A stretch of DNA of 64,000 nt from Stenotrophomonas maltophilia (GCF_002138415.1 NZ_CP015612.1:2892001-2956000), one strand, 5' to 3'; positions 40,871-49,862 are shown, numbered from the stretch's first letter. The notes: a model not told the origin generated them from the letters alone. Numbers and translations are program-made.

Positions 40871-41102
40871 GTAGAGTCGAGCCAAGCTCGACGGGTCCTC
40901 CCTCGCTCTGGCAGGCGCCAACCACTCCCCCGCCCTGGTAGGTGCCAACCACTCACCCGCTCTGGTGGGTGCCAACCACTCCCCCCCGCCCTGGTAGGTG
41001 CCAACCACTTCCCCCCGCCCTGGTAGGTGCCAACCACTCCCCCGCTCTGGTAGGTGCCAACCTTGGTTGGCACATCTACAGTCGAGCACGGTTCGACTCT
41101 AC
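40871..41102. repeat. GTAG repeat cluster with a six-unit tandem array
   Basis: A GTAG element at 40871-40893 (plus) is followed by six head-to-tail units starting at 40905, 40932, 40959, 40988, 41017 and 41044, with periods of 27 or 29 bases. Each unit reads roughly CTGGTAGGTGCCAACCACT plus a C-rich spacer. It is the 5' half of a GTAG element without the second arm. Only the last unit is complete, at 41050-41073 (GTAGGTGCCAACCTTGGTTG...). A minus-strand element at 41080-41102 closes the cluster. Length varies in the C runs. Confidence 0.85.
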
Positions 41103-41168
41103 AAAAGCAGCTTGCCGCCCACCTCCACCAGCGCTAGCGTGCGACGGTTACCCTTCGGAACCCCACCC

Positions 41169-42293
41169 GTGACCCTGCCCGCCTCCCGTCGACGCTTCCT
41201 GCAACTGGCCGGTGCCGGCCTCGCCGTCGCCAGCAGCGGCCTGCCGCAGCTCGGCCAGGCCCAACCCGCGGCCGCCGTCGCCGCGCCCCCTGCCGAAGGC
41301 GCCGTACTACTGAACTTCAACGAATGCCCGTACGGCCCCTCGCCCGCTGCCCAGCAGGCCGCGCGCGACAGCATCGCCAGCTGCGGCCGCTACCGTTTCG
41401 CACTGGCCGGACAGGTGCGCGACGCCTTCATCGAACAGGCACGCATTCCGGCCGATCACGTACGGCTCTATCCGGGTTCCAGCGAACCGCTGAACCGTGC
41501 CGCTGTGCTATGGACCGGCCCGCAGGCGGGACTGGTGGTGGCCGACCCGACCTTCGAGACGCTGGGAGAGGTCGCCACTGCACACGGTGCGCACGTGCAG
41601 AAAGTGCCACTGCGCGACGACGGCGCACATGACCTGCGCGCGATGGTCGCCGCCGCACACGCACGCCCGACCGGACTGCTGTACGTGTGCAACCCGAACA
41701 ACCCGACCGGATCAATCAGCCCACCGGATGAGCTCGCCTGGCTGCTGGCCCACAAGCCCACGTCCACCCGCGTGCTGTTGGACGAGGCCTACCTGCAGTA
41801 CAGCGAACAGCCGAGCCTGATCGCGCAGGTGGCGCAGCGCGATGACCTGATCGTGCTGCGCACATTCTCCAAGCTTTATGGCATGGCCGGCCTGCGCCTG
41901 GGCGTAGCGGCCGCACATCCCGAGCGTCTGCGCGAACTGGCCAGCCTGGGCGACAACCCGCTGCCGGTTCCGGCGCTGGCGGCGGCACTGGCCAGCCTGC
42001 GCGATCCGCAGTTGATTCCGCAGCGCCGCCTGCAGAATGCCAAGGTCCGGCAGGCGACCATCGCATGGCTCGGCAAGCGTGGTTTCAGCTGCCTGCCGTC
42101 GGAAGCGAACTGCTTCGTGGTCGACGTGCAACGCGACGGCAGCGCGTTTGCCAAGGCAATGGCCGACAACGGCGTGGTGATTGGGCGAAGCTGGCCGATC
42201 TGGCCGCAGCGCGTGCGCGTGACCGTCGGCACCGAAGAGGAGATGGCCGCGTTCCGCAATGCGTTCGCGAAGGTGGCCGGCGTACCGGCCTGA
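41169..42293 (+). CDS. Tat-exported PLP-dependent aminotransferase, histidinol-phosphate aminotransferase-like
   Basis: The 374-residue product starts at a GTG (41169) with a twin-arginine signal (ASRRRFLQLAGAGLAVASS). The fold I aminotransferase domain contains LLNFNECPYGPSPAA, YPGSSEPLNRA, YVCNPNNPTGSIS and LLDEAYLQYSE. The PLP lysine is in RTFSKLYGMAGLRLG. It resembles HisC but lacks a biosynthetic context, and the Tat signal implies a periplasmic role. Upstream in-frame sequence lies within the repeat cluster and is not coding. Substrate unknown. Confidence 0.8.
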   Translation: MTLPASRRRFLQLAGAGLAVASSGLPQLGQAQPAAAVAAPPAEGAVLLNFNECPYGPSPAAQQAARDSIASCGRYRFALAGQVRDAFIEQARIPADHVRLYPGSSEPLNRAAVLWTGPQAGLVVADPTFETLGEVATAHGAHVQKVPLRDDGAHDLRAMVAAAHARPTGLLYVCNPNNPTGSISPPDELAWLLAHKPTSTRVLLDEAYLQYSEQPSLIAQVAQRDDLIVLRTFSKLYGMAGLRLGVAAAHPERLRELASLGDNPLPVPALAAALASLRDPQLIPQRRLQNAKVRQATIAWLGKRGFSCLPSEANCFVVDVQRDGSAFAKAMADNGVVIGRSWPIWPQRVRVTVGTEEEMAAFRNAFAKVAGVPA

Positions 42294-42326
42294 CCCTGTT
42301 GGTGGGGGCGAACCTTGGTTCGCCCT

Positions 42327-42401
42327 ATCCACGCATGGCGTGGATCTACTGTTGTGGGTGCCGACCGTTGGTCGGGGTGGGTGCCGACCGTTGGTCGGCA
42401 C
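42327..42401. repeat. GTAG repeat and two GTGG variants
   Basis: The minus-strand element at 42327-42349 belongs to the ATCCACGC/GCGTGGAT type. It is followed by two near-identical units at 42354-42376 and 42377-42401 (GTGGGTGCCGACCGTTGGTC), in which the head reads GTGG. They occupy the gap between the convergent aminotransferase and zipA genes. Confidence 0.7.
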
Positions 42402-42411
42402 GCCATAGCGC

Positions 42412-43149
42412 TTACCAGCGCGGGGTCTTGGTCAGCGGCGGGGCCTGGTGCTGGCGATCATAGGCGCGCAGCTCGTCACGGATGTGTGCGATGCGCTGGC
42501 GGCCCAGGGCATTGCGGCTGTCATCCAGCACCACGCCATCCAGCAGTTCGGCCATGCGCTGCACGGTCGGCAGCATCTTCTCCCAGGCGTCCAGCGCGGT
42601 CAGCGGCGCCGGCAAGGTCAGGAAGAAAGCGATGGCCGGGGTCTCCATGGCACGGATGTTGGCCATGTCGAAGCTGCCCGGCTTCATGATGCTGGCCATC
42701 GAGAAGATTGGGCCGCGCTCGGGATGGCCTTCCACCAGCCGGTGGAACACGTTCATATGGCCGAACACCAGGCCGGTCTTCTCCGCCGCCACCACGATGT
42801 CTTCGCCACGCAGCTGTTCGCCAGCCCGGGCGGCCACGAACAGCGAGACGATCTTGTCGAAATCCTGGGTGGCACGCTTGCCGAGGTCGCTCGCGCCCGG
42901 GTCGGTTTCGCCCAGGCCGAGTTCGGCCTGCTCGCCTTCCGTGCCCATACCCGGTTCGACGCGGCCATCGGCCACGGTGACGCCGTCTTCGCCCAGCACC
43001 GGCTCGCGGCGCTCGCCGCTGGTCGGTTCCGCGCCTTCCACGCGGCGCCCCTGGGGCTTCTTCTTCGGACGGCCAAACAGGAAGATCGCGGCGATCAACA
43101 GCAGGCCGGCGGCCAGGATGCCGATGCGCAACAGTGCCGTGTCGGACAT
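42412..43149 (-). CDS. zipA: ZipA, cell division protein
   Basis: The 245-residue product has an N-terminal membrane anchor (LLRIGILAAGLLLIAAIFLF, residues 6-25) and a basic stretch (GRPKKKPQGRR). A charged linker of about 70 residues leads to the C-terminal FtsZ-binding domain, recognisable from GEDIVVAAEKTGLVFGHMNV, FSMASIMKPGSFD and TPAIAFFLTLP. ZipA tethers FtsZ to the inner membrane at the division septum. It follows smc on the same strand with a 46-base gap. In many gammaproteobacteria ligA comes next, but here an inserted gene and repeats intervene. Confidence 0.92.
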   Translation of the reverse strand: MSDTALLRIGILAAGLLLIAAIFLFGRPKKKPQGRRVEGAEPTSGERREPVLGEDGVTVADGRVEPGMGTEGEQAELGLGETDPGASDLGKRATQDFDKIVSLFVAARAGEQLRGEDIVVAAEKTGLVFGHMNVFHRLVEGHPERGPIFSMASIMKPGSFDMANIRAMETPAIAFFLTLPAPLTALDAWEKMLPTVQRMAELLDGVVLDDSRNALGRQRIAHIRDELRAYDRQHQAPPLTKTPRW

Positions 43150-43195
43150 TCGATAGGTTCTCCGGCTAGTTCATTCAGGTAACTAGGATGGCACG

Positions 43196-46100
43196 TCAGG
43201 CCGCGCCCGCCAATCGCGCGGCTTCTTCCAGGTCCACGCTGACCAGGCGGCTGACGCCCGGTTCGCGCATGGTCACGCCCGACAGCTGGTGCGCGGCCTC
43301 CATCGTCGCCTTGTTGTGGCTGACGAACAGGAACTGCACCTTCTCGCTCATTTCCTTGACCATGTTGGCCAGCCGGCCGACGTTGGCTTCATCCAGCGGC
43401 GCGTCCACCTCATCCAGCAGGCAGAACGGTGCGGGATTCAGCTGGAAGATGGCGAACACCAGCGCCACTGCGGTCATCGCCTTCTCGCCGCCGGACAGCA
43501 GCGAGATGCTGGACACGCGCTTGCCCGGCGGGCGCGCCATGATGGTCACACCGGTGTCGAGCAGGTCTTCACCGGTCAGTTCCAGGTAGGCGTGGCCGCC
43601 ACCGAACAGGCGCGGGTACAGCGCCTGCACGCCGGCATTGACGCGGTCGAAGGTGTCCTTGAAGCGGCCGCGGGTCTCGCGGTCGATCTTGCGGATCGCA
43701 TCCTCAAGGGTTTCCAGCGCCGTGGTCAGGTCGGTGTGCTGCGAATCCAGGTAGTCCGAGCGCTGCGAGGCCTCGCCGTATTCGTGGATGGCGGCCAGGT
43801 TGACCGGCTCCAGCCGGCGCATGCGGCCATCGATCTGGTGCACGGCCTGCTCCCAGTCGCCCAGGCGGGCGTCCTCGGGCAGTGCATTGAGTACGTCCTG
43901 CAGCACGAATCCCGCCTTCTCCACCGCGCCTTGCAGGGTCTCCGCGCTGAGCACCAGCGCCTGCTGGTCCAGCTTGCGCTGCGAAATGCGTTCGCGCTGG
44001 GCCAGTGCCTGTTCGTCGCGCTGGTGGCGGGTCTGTTCGTAATTGCGCAGCTCGGCGTCGATGCCGTCCAGCAGCGTGCGCGCCTCGGTCAGCACGCGAT
44101 CAGCGCGCACGCGCTCTTCCAGCGCGTTCTGGTGCTCGGCCTGCAGCGATTCGACCGGCGAATCGCCCTCATCCAGCTGCGAATGCAGTTCGCCCAGGCG
44201 CGAATCCAACTGCCCGCGCTGGGTGCCCATGCGTTCCAACGCCTGGCTCAGTGAAGCCAGCTGTGCCCGCTGCGATTCCAGGGTCAGGGCCAGCGAATGC
44301 GAGCGCTCACGCACCGCACGTGCGGCGTCGCGGGCCAGGTCGCGCGCCTCGGTCAGCTGGCGGCGCTCGCCCTCCAGCCGCTGCCGGGTCGATTCCAGGT
44401 CGCCCATGCTACTGACCGCGTTCTCCAACCGCGAACGCGCTTCACGCGCCTGCTCGTTGTTGGCCTCCAGCGTTTCCTGCAACTGCTTCAGCTCACCTTC
44501 GATGCGGTCGATGCGCGTGCGCGCCGCTTCCACCTTGCCCTGCTGGCCCTGCAACTGGCCAGCCAGTTCAGAGACCGCACGATGGGCCTGGTACAGCGCA
44601 CGCTGCGCGTCTTCGCGCTGCTGCTCGGCGGCGTGCAGCTGCTCACGGAAACCACTCAGCTGTTCTTCCAGCTCGGCCTCGCGGTCCTGCAGCTGCTCGA
44701 TCTGCTCACGCAGTTCGTTGATCTCACGTTCGCGCAGCAGCGCGCCCTGCTGGGCCGCGCCGGAGCGCGATACGCGCAGCCAACCCTGGCCCAGGCGCTC
44801 GCCGCTCTGGGTGATGATCGAATCGCCTTCCGGAAGCCTGCCCTGCAACCCCTTCGCTTCGGAAAGGTCCTTGGCTGCGTGCAGGTGTACCAGCAGGCGA
44901 CGGATCGCTGCCGGGCCACGCACGCGGGCGGCCAGCGAGGTCGGCGCGACCTTCAGGTCCGCACCATCGTTGGCGACCAGCGCAATGTGACCCTCGCCAA
45001 GTTCGCCAAGCGCGTCGACCAGGCTGGCAGGATCATCAACCAGCACGCCTTCGATCAACTGGCCGAGCGCGCTTTCCACCGCGTTTTCCCAGCCGGCATC
45101 AACGTCCAGGCGTTCGCCTACACGCGCTGCCGAATCCAGTCCACGCGCCTTCAGCCAGGCCACGGCAGCGCCCTGCTCCTGGCCCAGCGCGGCCTGCTGC
45201 AGGGTTTCCAGCGAGGCCAAGCGACCGCGCAGGCCGTTGGCCTGCTTGCGCAGTTCGGCCAGTTCGTTCTGGCCATTGCGCTGCTGTTCCTGCACTTCCG
45301 CCACGCCCTGCTTGCGCAGCTCGACGTCTTCGCTCAATTCATCCAGCGCAGTCTTCTGCGTGTCGTGCTGCAGGTGCAGCTGCTCGAAGGCTTCTTCCAG
45401 CGCGTCCACGTCCAGGCCGGCGCGTTCGGCGGCCAGCGCTTCACGACGCCGATCCGCGTCGAGGATCTGCTTGTCCAGGTAGTCCACGCGCGTGCGCTCG
45501 ACATCGCCGGCGCGCGAGGCCTCCGAACTCTGCGAGGTGTGCTGCTCCCAGCGCTGCTGCCAGCTAGCCAGCCGGTCTTCGGCCTCGCGCAGGCTTTCCT
45601 GCTTGATCTCGTTCTCTTCCTGCAGCTCTTCCAGCTGCGGGGTGGCGGCCTCCACCGCTTCGCGCAGCACCCTCAGCTTGGCCTCGTCGCCGCTGATGTG
45701 CTGGCCCAGTTCGGCCAACGCCTGGCGCGTCTCGTCGCGCGCCTTGTGCAGGCGCTGCGACAGCTCGCGCTGGTGCTGGATCTGCTGCTCCAGACGCGCC
45801 AGCGTGCTGCCGACCTGGTAGACCGCAGCCTGCGCGGTGTTCAGCGCGTCGGCGGCCTCTTCGCGGCGCACGCGCGAGGTCTCGATGCGGGCCTCGGCGT
45901 CACGCTGGTCAGCGATCAGCTGCTGCAGTTTGGTCTCTTCCTGCGACAGCCCTTCGCGCAGCTTGGACAGGCGACCGTCCAACCCGCGGAACTCCAGGGC
46001 CTTCCACTCGGCATCCTTGACCCGGCGCTCTTCCTGCAGGGCCTGGTACTGCTCGGCCTGCTTGGCCTGGCGCTTGAGGTGTTCGAGCTGCTTGCTGATC

Positions 46101-46699
46101 TCGTCACGCAGGTCGCCCAGCCGGTCCAGGTTCTCGCGGGTGTGGCGGATGCGGGTCTCGGTTTCCTTGCGGCGCTCCTTGTACTTGGAGATGCCGGCCG
46201 CCTCTTCCAGGTACACACGCAGGTCTTCCGGGCGCGCCTCGATGATCTGGCTGATCATGCCCTGCTCGATGATCGAGTAGCTGCGCGGGCCCAGGCCGGT
46301 GCCGAGGAACAGGTCGGTGATGTCGCGGCGGCGGCACTTGGTGCCGTTGAGGTAATAGTTGCTGGTGCCGTCGCGGCTGACCGTGCGCTTGACCGAGATC
46401 TCGTTGAACGAGGCGTACTCGCCCGAGATCGTGTGGTCCGAATTGTCGAAGATCAGCTCGACGGTGGCCTGCGAGACCGGCTTGCGGGCATTGGAGCCGG
46501 AGAAGATCACGTCGGTCAGCGAGTCGCCACGCAGACGGCTGGCCGAACTCTCGCCCATGACCCAGCGCACGGCGTCGATGATGTTCGACTTGCCGCAGCC
46601 ATTGGGGCCCACCACGCCGGTCATGTTGGTCGGCAGGTGCAGGGTGGTCGGATCGACGAACGACTTGAAGCCGGACAGCTTGATCGTGGAAAGACGCAT
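43196..46699 (-). CDS. smc: SMC, chromosome segregation ATPase
   Basis: The 1167-residue product has the Walker A GPNGCGKSNI (residues 31-40), two long coiled coils, a central hinge (from about ALGQEQGAAVAWLKA to LVHLHAAKD), and the C-terminal signature LSGGEKAMTAVAL with Walker B FCLLDEVDAPLD. It dimerises through the hinge and with ScpAB compacts and aligns newly replicated origins. The start MRLSTIKLSGFKSF was chosen at 46699; upstream codons do not fit the family. The long frame on the opposite strand is a composition artefact. Confidence 0.97.
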   Translation of the reverse strand: MRLSTIKLSGFKSFVDPTTLHLPTNMTGVVGPNGCGKSNIIDAVRWVMGESSASRLRGDSLTDVIFSGSNARKPVSQATVELIFDNSDHTISGEYASFNEISVKRTVSRDGTSNYYLNGTKCRRRDITDLFLGTGLGPRSYSIIEQGMISQIIEARPEDLRVYLEEAAGISKYKERRKETETRIRHTRENLDRLGDLRDEISKQLEHLKRQAKQAEQYQALQEERRVKDAEWKALEFRGLDGRLSKLREGLSQEETKLQQLIADQRDAEARIETSRVRREEAADALNTAQAAVYQVGSTLARLEQQIQHQRELSQRLHKARDETRQALAELGQHISGDEAKLRVLREAVEAATPQLEELQEENEIKQESLREAEDRLASWQQRWEQHTSQSSEASRAGDVERTRVDYLDKQILDADRRREALAAERAGLDVDALEEAFEQLHLQHDTQKTALDELSEDVELRKQGVAEVQEQQRNGQNELAELRKQANGLRGRLASLETLQQAALGQEQGAAVAWLKARGLDSAARVGERLDVDAGWENAVESALGQLIEGVLVDDPASLVDALGELGEGHIALVANDGADLKVAPTSLAARVRGPAAIRRLLVHLHAAKDLSEAKGLQGRLPEGDSIITQSGERLGQGWLRVSRSGAAQQGALLREREINELREQIEQLQDREAELEEQLSGFREQLHAAEQQREDAQRALYQAHRAVSELAGQLQGQQGKVEAARTRIDRIEGELKQLQETLEANNEQAREARSRLENAVSSMGDLESTRQRLEGERRQLTEARDLARDAARAVRERSHSLALTLESQRAQLASLSQALERMGTQRGQLDSRLGELHSQLDEGDSPVESLQAEHQNALEERVRADRVLTEARTLLDGIDAELRNYEQTRHQRDEQALAQRERISQRKLDQQALVLSAETLQGAVEKAGFVLQDVLNALPEDARLGDWEQAVHQIDGRMRRLEPVNLAAIHEYGEASQRSDYLDSQHTDLTTALETLEDAIRKIDRETRGRFKDTFDRVNAGVQALYPRLFGGGHAYLELTGEDLLDTGVTIMARPPGKRVSSISLLSGGEKAMTAVALVFAIFQLNPAPFCLLDEVDAPLDEANVGRLANMVKEMSEKVQFLFVSHNKATMEAAHQLSGVTMREPGVSRLVSVDLEEAARLAGAA

Positions 46700-47010
46700 G
46701 GCGTGATTGGGTTCCAACAGGCGCCTTGGGGGCGTCCGTATTGTGGATGTCAGGTCAGCCAGCACCTCAAGCCATTGATTTCAAAAGAATTCAATGAAGC
46801 CAAGGGTGACACAATGGAATGAGTATAACGGTGCGAATGTTCCACGGGCGGGATGACCGGCGCGCAAGGCGCTTGAAATGGGGCCAGATGTCGCCTCGCA
46901 CCCGGCGCAACGGATTTCCAAGCCAACAATCCAACCGCAAGCTATTGATATTTATTGATTAATCAGCCGGGGCGCAGTTCAACTCAACAGAACCTGTGCA
47001 AGATGGAGCG

Positions 47011-47598
47011 ATGTACCGACCGCTTACATTTACCCCCGCCGACGATGTGGAGACCGCTCCCGTGCTCGGGGGAACCGCTTGGCTGGAGGCCCAAGCTCCT
47101 TGGCCAACCAGCATCAATGGACACGCGCTGCTTCACCTGGCCAGTTTTCCTGCCACATTCATTCGAAGCCAGGTCCCCGGACTGGCTATCGCGCCCGGAC
47201 TGATCATTTCGATCTTCACGCCTTACGTCAGCTCGGGTGAGCAGAGATTCGAAGAAGCCATGAACCAGGGCGGTCGCGTGATTGCTCACTGGCCTGGGCA
47301 TGAACCAAGAGACTCTCCCTGCGCGCCAATTGGGCCGCTCCGCATTTGCGCCGGGACGGCGATGGCTGAGGTCCAAGCACCTCATGGAAGCTCAAAGATT
47401 GGTGGGCGACCGTACTGGCTGCAGGATGACGAAACGGAGGATCTGGCGTTCGTCCTTCAGTTCGACGCATTCGATCTTGATACGGCAGCACCAACGCATC
47501 GAGGCATTCTGATCGGCGGGATGGGCTACTTGTTGCTAGGTCGCAACATTCCTTCACCTTCGATGGACTGCGGTCGATTCGTCATCCAGACGACTTGA
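47011..47598 (+). CDS. DUF1963/YwqG-like protein, copy 1
   Basis: The 195-residue product begins MYRPLTFTPADD; an in-frame GTG five codons upstream is possible. Family-like elements are the opening LGGTAWLEAQAPWP, LLHLASFPATF, SKIGGRPYWLQDDETE and FVLQFDAFDLD near the C-terminus. The gene has visibly lower GC than its neighbours. It is followed 104 bases later by a paralogue of exactly the same length whose last 40 bases are nearly identical. Both lie between smc and the ribosomal operon, a likely insertion point for accessory genes. Function unknown. Confidence 0.65.
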   Translation: MYRPLTFTPADDVETAPVLGGTAWLEAQAPWPTSINGHALLHLASFPATFIRSQVPGLAIAPGLIISIFTPYVSSGEQRFEEAMNQGGRVIAHWPGHEPRDSPCAPIGPLRICAGTAMAEVQAPHGSSKIGGRPYWLQDDETEDLAFVLQFDAFDLDTAAPTHRGILIGGMGYLLLGRNIPSPSMDCGRFVIQTT

Positions 47599-47702
47599 GA
47601 GACGGGCCAAGTCAGTTACCCGACCTCGGCCGGCCATGACTCATCAGACCGGACAAGAACAGGTCATCGCTGGCTCGGCCTTCAACGCCATCGGACTCAT
47701 CC

Positions 47703-48290
47703 ATGTACAGAGAACTTGCATTCGAAAATTATGGCCAAGCTCCGGGCTGCGCTTTTTTGGGAGGCGCACCATACCTGCCTCCCAATACTCTTTGGCCTTG
47801 CGACGCAAAGGGGAAGCCGATGCTTCATCTTGCGAGCCTTCCTGCGCCCTTCATTCAAACGCACATCCCGAAGATCGCAATCAGAGCTCACCTCTGCGTG
47901 TCGATCTTCACGCCTTATGACGTTATTGATGATGCCTACATCGAAACCGCTCTACTGACTGGCGGCCGTGTCATCGCTTACGCGCCCGACGAACCCGGCG
48001 CAGACAGCTCAGCGCCCTCTTTTGAACCGCGTCTGATCACCACCGCCGCAGCCTCCATCCCGGACGACGCCGACAACGGAATCGCCAAGATCGGCGGAAC
48101 TCCAGCTTGGCTTCAGGACGATTGCGCTGAAGGGCGGGAGTTCATCCTCCAGATCAACGGTTTCCGATTGAACCGGGCAGCACCCACACATCGAGGAATC
48201 CTCGCCGGTGGAATGGGCTATCTATTGCTTGAACGCAACATTCCCGCACCTTCAATGGACTGCGGTCGATTCGTCATCCAGACGACCTGA
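47703..48290 (+). CDS. DUF1963/YwqG-like protein, copy 2
   Basis: The 195-residue product begins MYRELAFENYGQAPGC and has the better family fit: FLGGAPYLPPNTLWP, PMLHLASLPAPF, CVSIFTPYD, AKIGGTPAWLQDD and FILQINGFRL. It ends PAPSMDCGRFVIQTT, matching copy 1 almost exactly, while the first half has diverged strongly. This looks like an old tandem duplication with recent 3' exchange or strong selection on the C-terminus. A GTAG repeat lies just after the stop. Confidence 0.65.
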   Translation: MYRELAFENYGQAPGCAFLGGAPYLPPNTLWPCDAKGKPMLHLASLPAPFIQTHIPKIAIRAHLCVSIFTPYDVIDDAYIETALLTGGRVIAYAPDEPGADSSAPSFEPRLITTAAASIPDDADNGIAKIGGTPAWLQDDCAEGREFILQINGFRLNRAAPTHRGILAGGMGYLLLERNIPAPSMDCGRFVIQTT

Positions 48291-48296
48291 GCAATC

Positions 48297-48319
48297 AGTC
48301 GAGCATGGCTCGACTCTAC
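48297..48319 (-). repeat. GTAG palindromic repeat
   Basis: A single element of the GTAGAGTCGAGCCATGCTCG type, read on the minus strand, begins seven bases after the end of the second DUF1963-like gene. Confidence 0.85.
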
Positions 48320-48342
48320 ATGTCCAAATTCGCCCAAAACAA

Positions 48343-48368
48343 AACGGGCACCCTTGCGGGCGCCCGTT
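48343..48368 (-). terminator. Rho-independent terminator of the rpsF-rpsR-rplI operon
   Basis: On the minus strand AACGGGCGCC pairs with the later GGTGCCCGTT (one mismatch) and is followed by TTGTTTTGGGC. This is the best T-tailed hairpin in the window, 32 bases after the rplI stop. Confidence 0.8.
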
Positions 48369-48399
48369 CTGCGGTGATGCCAGGCCTTGCGGCGTGGGA

Positions 48400-48849
48400 T
48401 CAGGCTTCGGCGACGACGACGACCTTGACGGTGGTCTCGACGTCGGCGTGCAGGTGGACCAGCACGTCGTATTCGCCGATGTTGCGGAAGGCGCCTTCGC
48501 CCAGGATGACTTCGCTCTTTTCCAGCGGCAGGCCGGCGGCGGTGAAGGCCTCGGCGATGTCGCGCGGGCCAACCGAGCCGTACAGCTTGCCTTCGGTCGA
48601 AGCGTTGGCGGCGATGGTCACGCTCGCGCCTTCCAGCTTGGCCTTGCGGCCTTCGGCGTCAGCGTGGATGGCCTGGGCCTTGGCTTCGTATTCGGCGCGC
48701 TTGGCTTCGAACTCGGCCTTGTTGCTCTCGGTGGCCGGCACGGCCTTGCCCTGCGGCACGAGGAAGTTACGGCCGTAGCCCGGCTTCACGTCGACCAGGT
48801 CGCCCAGGTTGCCGAGGTTGGTGACTTTCTGCAGGAGGATCAGCTGCAT
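48400..48849 (-). CDS. rplI: RplI, 50S ribosomal protein L9
   Basis: The 149-residue product has the L9 signature [19 protein letters not shown] and [16 protein letters not shown], a long connecting helix ([16 protein letters not shown]), and a C-terminal domain with [16 protein letters not shown]. It binds 23S rRNA near the L1 side and helps keep reading frame. Last gene of the three-gene operon. Confidence 0.98.
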   Translation of the reverse strand: MQLILLQKVTNLGNLGDLVDVKPGYGRNFLVPQGKAVPATESNKAEFEAKRAEYEAKAQAIHADAEGRKAKLEGASVTIAANASTEGKLYGSVGPRDIAEAFTAAGLPLEKSEVILGEGAFRNIGEYDVLVHLHADVETTVKVVVVAEA

Positions 48850-48954
48850 GGTATTGCTCCAGATAAGTTATTCGTTAGCGAGGCGATGCCCCGCAACAAA
48901 GGCTGTCCGAATAGCTGGCACAGCGGGGGCGGCGCCGGGCCGCCCCCGCTGGCA

Positions 48955-49185
48955 TCAGACGTCGTGGTTGTCGGTGTACGGGATCAGGGCCAGGAAGCGA
49001 GCGCGCTTGACGGCGGTCGCCAGCTGGCGCTGGTACTTCGACTTGGTACCGGTGACGCGGCTCGGCACGATCTTGCCGTTCTCGGTCAGGTACTGGCGCA
49101 GGGTGTTGAGATCCTTGTAGTCGATCTCCTTCACACCTTCAGCCGTGAACTTGCAGAACTTGCGGCGACGGAAGAACTTGGACAT
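48955..49185 (-). CDS. rpsR: RpsR, 30S ribosomal protein S18
   Basis: The 76-residue product begins [17 protein letters not shown] and contains [19 protein letters not shown] and the conserved [13 protein letters not shown]. It pairs with S6 on the 30S platform. It starts 11 bases after rpsF, without the priB gene that lies between them in enterobacteria. Confidence 0.98.
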   Translation of the reverse strand: MSKFFRRRKFCKFTAEGVKEIDYKDLNTLRQYLTENGKIVPSRVTGTKSKYQRQLATAVKRARFLALIPYTDNHDV

Positions 49186-49196
49186 GGGAAGGCTCC

Positions 49197-49634
49197 TTAG
49201 GCGGCGGAAGCGGCGTCGTCGCCGGCTTCGTTGTCAGCGGTGGTGGTGGACTCGCCTTCTTCGTCGTCACGACGACGGCGCTCACCGCGCTCCGGCTTGT
49301 CACCCTTCTCGTCCTTGCTCTTCATGATCAGCGACTGCTCGGTGTCAGCCTCGTCACGCTTGATGACCAGGTTGCGCAGCACGGCGTCGTTGAAGCGGAA
49401 GCTTTCGGTCAGCTCGTTCAGCACGGCCTGGTCGGCTTCGATGTTCAGCAGCACGTAGTGGGCCTTCACCAGGTTCTGGATCGGGTACGCCAGCTGGCGG
49501 CGGCCCCAGTCTTCCAGACGGTGGATGGTGCCGTTGCCGTTCTCGACCAGCGACTTGTAGCGCTCGATCATGGCCGGGACCTGCTCGCTCTGGTCCGGGT
49601 GGACCATGAACACGATTTCGTAATGACGACTCAT
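49197..49634 (-). CDS. rpsF: RpsF, 30S ribosomal protein S6
   Basis: The 145-residue product has the S6 fold ([44 protein letters not shown]). A long charged tail follows ([20 protein letters not shown], then a serine/threonine/alanine-rich acidic end) that is longer than in many species. It is the first gene of the operon, preceded by a leader with a GC-rich hairpin. Confidence 0.97.
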   Translation of the reverse strand: MSRHYEIVFMVHPDQSEQVPAMIERYKSLVENGNGTIHRLEDWGRRQLAYPIQNLVKAHYVLLNIEADQAVLNELTESFRFNDAVLRNLVIKRDEADTEQSLIMKSKDEKGDKPERGERRRRDDEEGESTTTADNEAGDDAASAA

Positions 49635-49672
49635 GTTTTTCTACCTTTCGGATGTGGCCTTGCGGCCGGACA

Positions 49673-49701
49673 GCCCCCCGCCGTTGATACCGCGGTGGGG
49701 C
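49673..49701 (-). promoter_or_regulatory. Hairpin in the rpsF leader, candidate S6:S18 autoregulatory element
   Basis: On the minus strand GCCCC pairs with GGGGC around an inner ACCGCGG...CGG region, 39 bases before the rpsF start. S6:S18 complexes repress their own operon in several bacteria by binding a leader hairpin with a CCG-containing bulge. The resemblance here is only in position and in the ACCG/CGG elements. Confidence 0.3.
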
Positions 49702-49806
49702 AAGGATTCCCGCCAGGAAGGCAGGAAGCCGCGCATTATGGCGCAGATGGGGTGGCCGGGCAACCGGCGGTCCACAGGGCAACCTGAACCGGGGAGCAGC
49801 CCTCAT

Positions 49807-49828
49807 GCCAACCAAAGCTGGCTGCTAC
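49807..49828 (-). repeat. Degenerate GTAG repeat
   Basis: Read on the minus strand, GTAGCAGCCAGCTTTGGTTG has the GTAG head but poorly matched arms. It lies between rpsF and the CbrC-like gene and may be a decayed copy. Confidence 0.5.
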
Positions 49829-49862
49829 CGAAGCCCCGCACGCTCCACGAATCCGCCTGGAT

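Noticed and set aside
40905..41073. Possible CRISPR array
   Set aside because: The repeats are directly adjacent with C-rich linkers of a few bases rather than unique spacers of about 30 bases, the unit is a GTAG half-element, and no cas genes are present.
44297..46822. An 841-codon frame opposite smc
   Set aside because: Leucine/glutamine-rich mirror of the SMC coiled coil; no start signal and no domain.
47599..47702. A separate small gene between the two DUF1963-like copies
   Set aside because: The frame starting at 47636 overlaps copy 2 in another frame and has no family resemblance.
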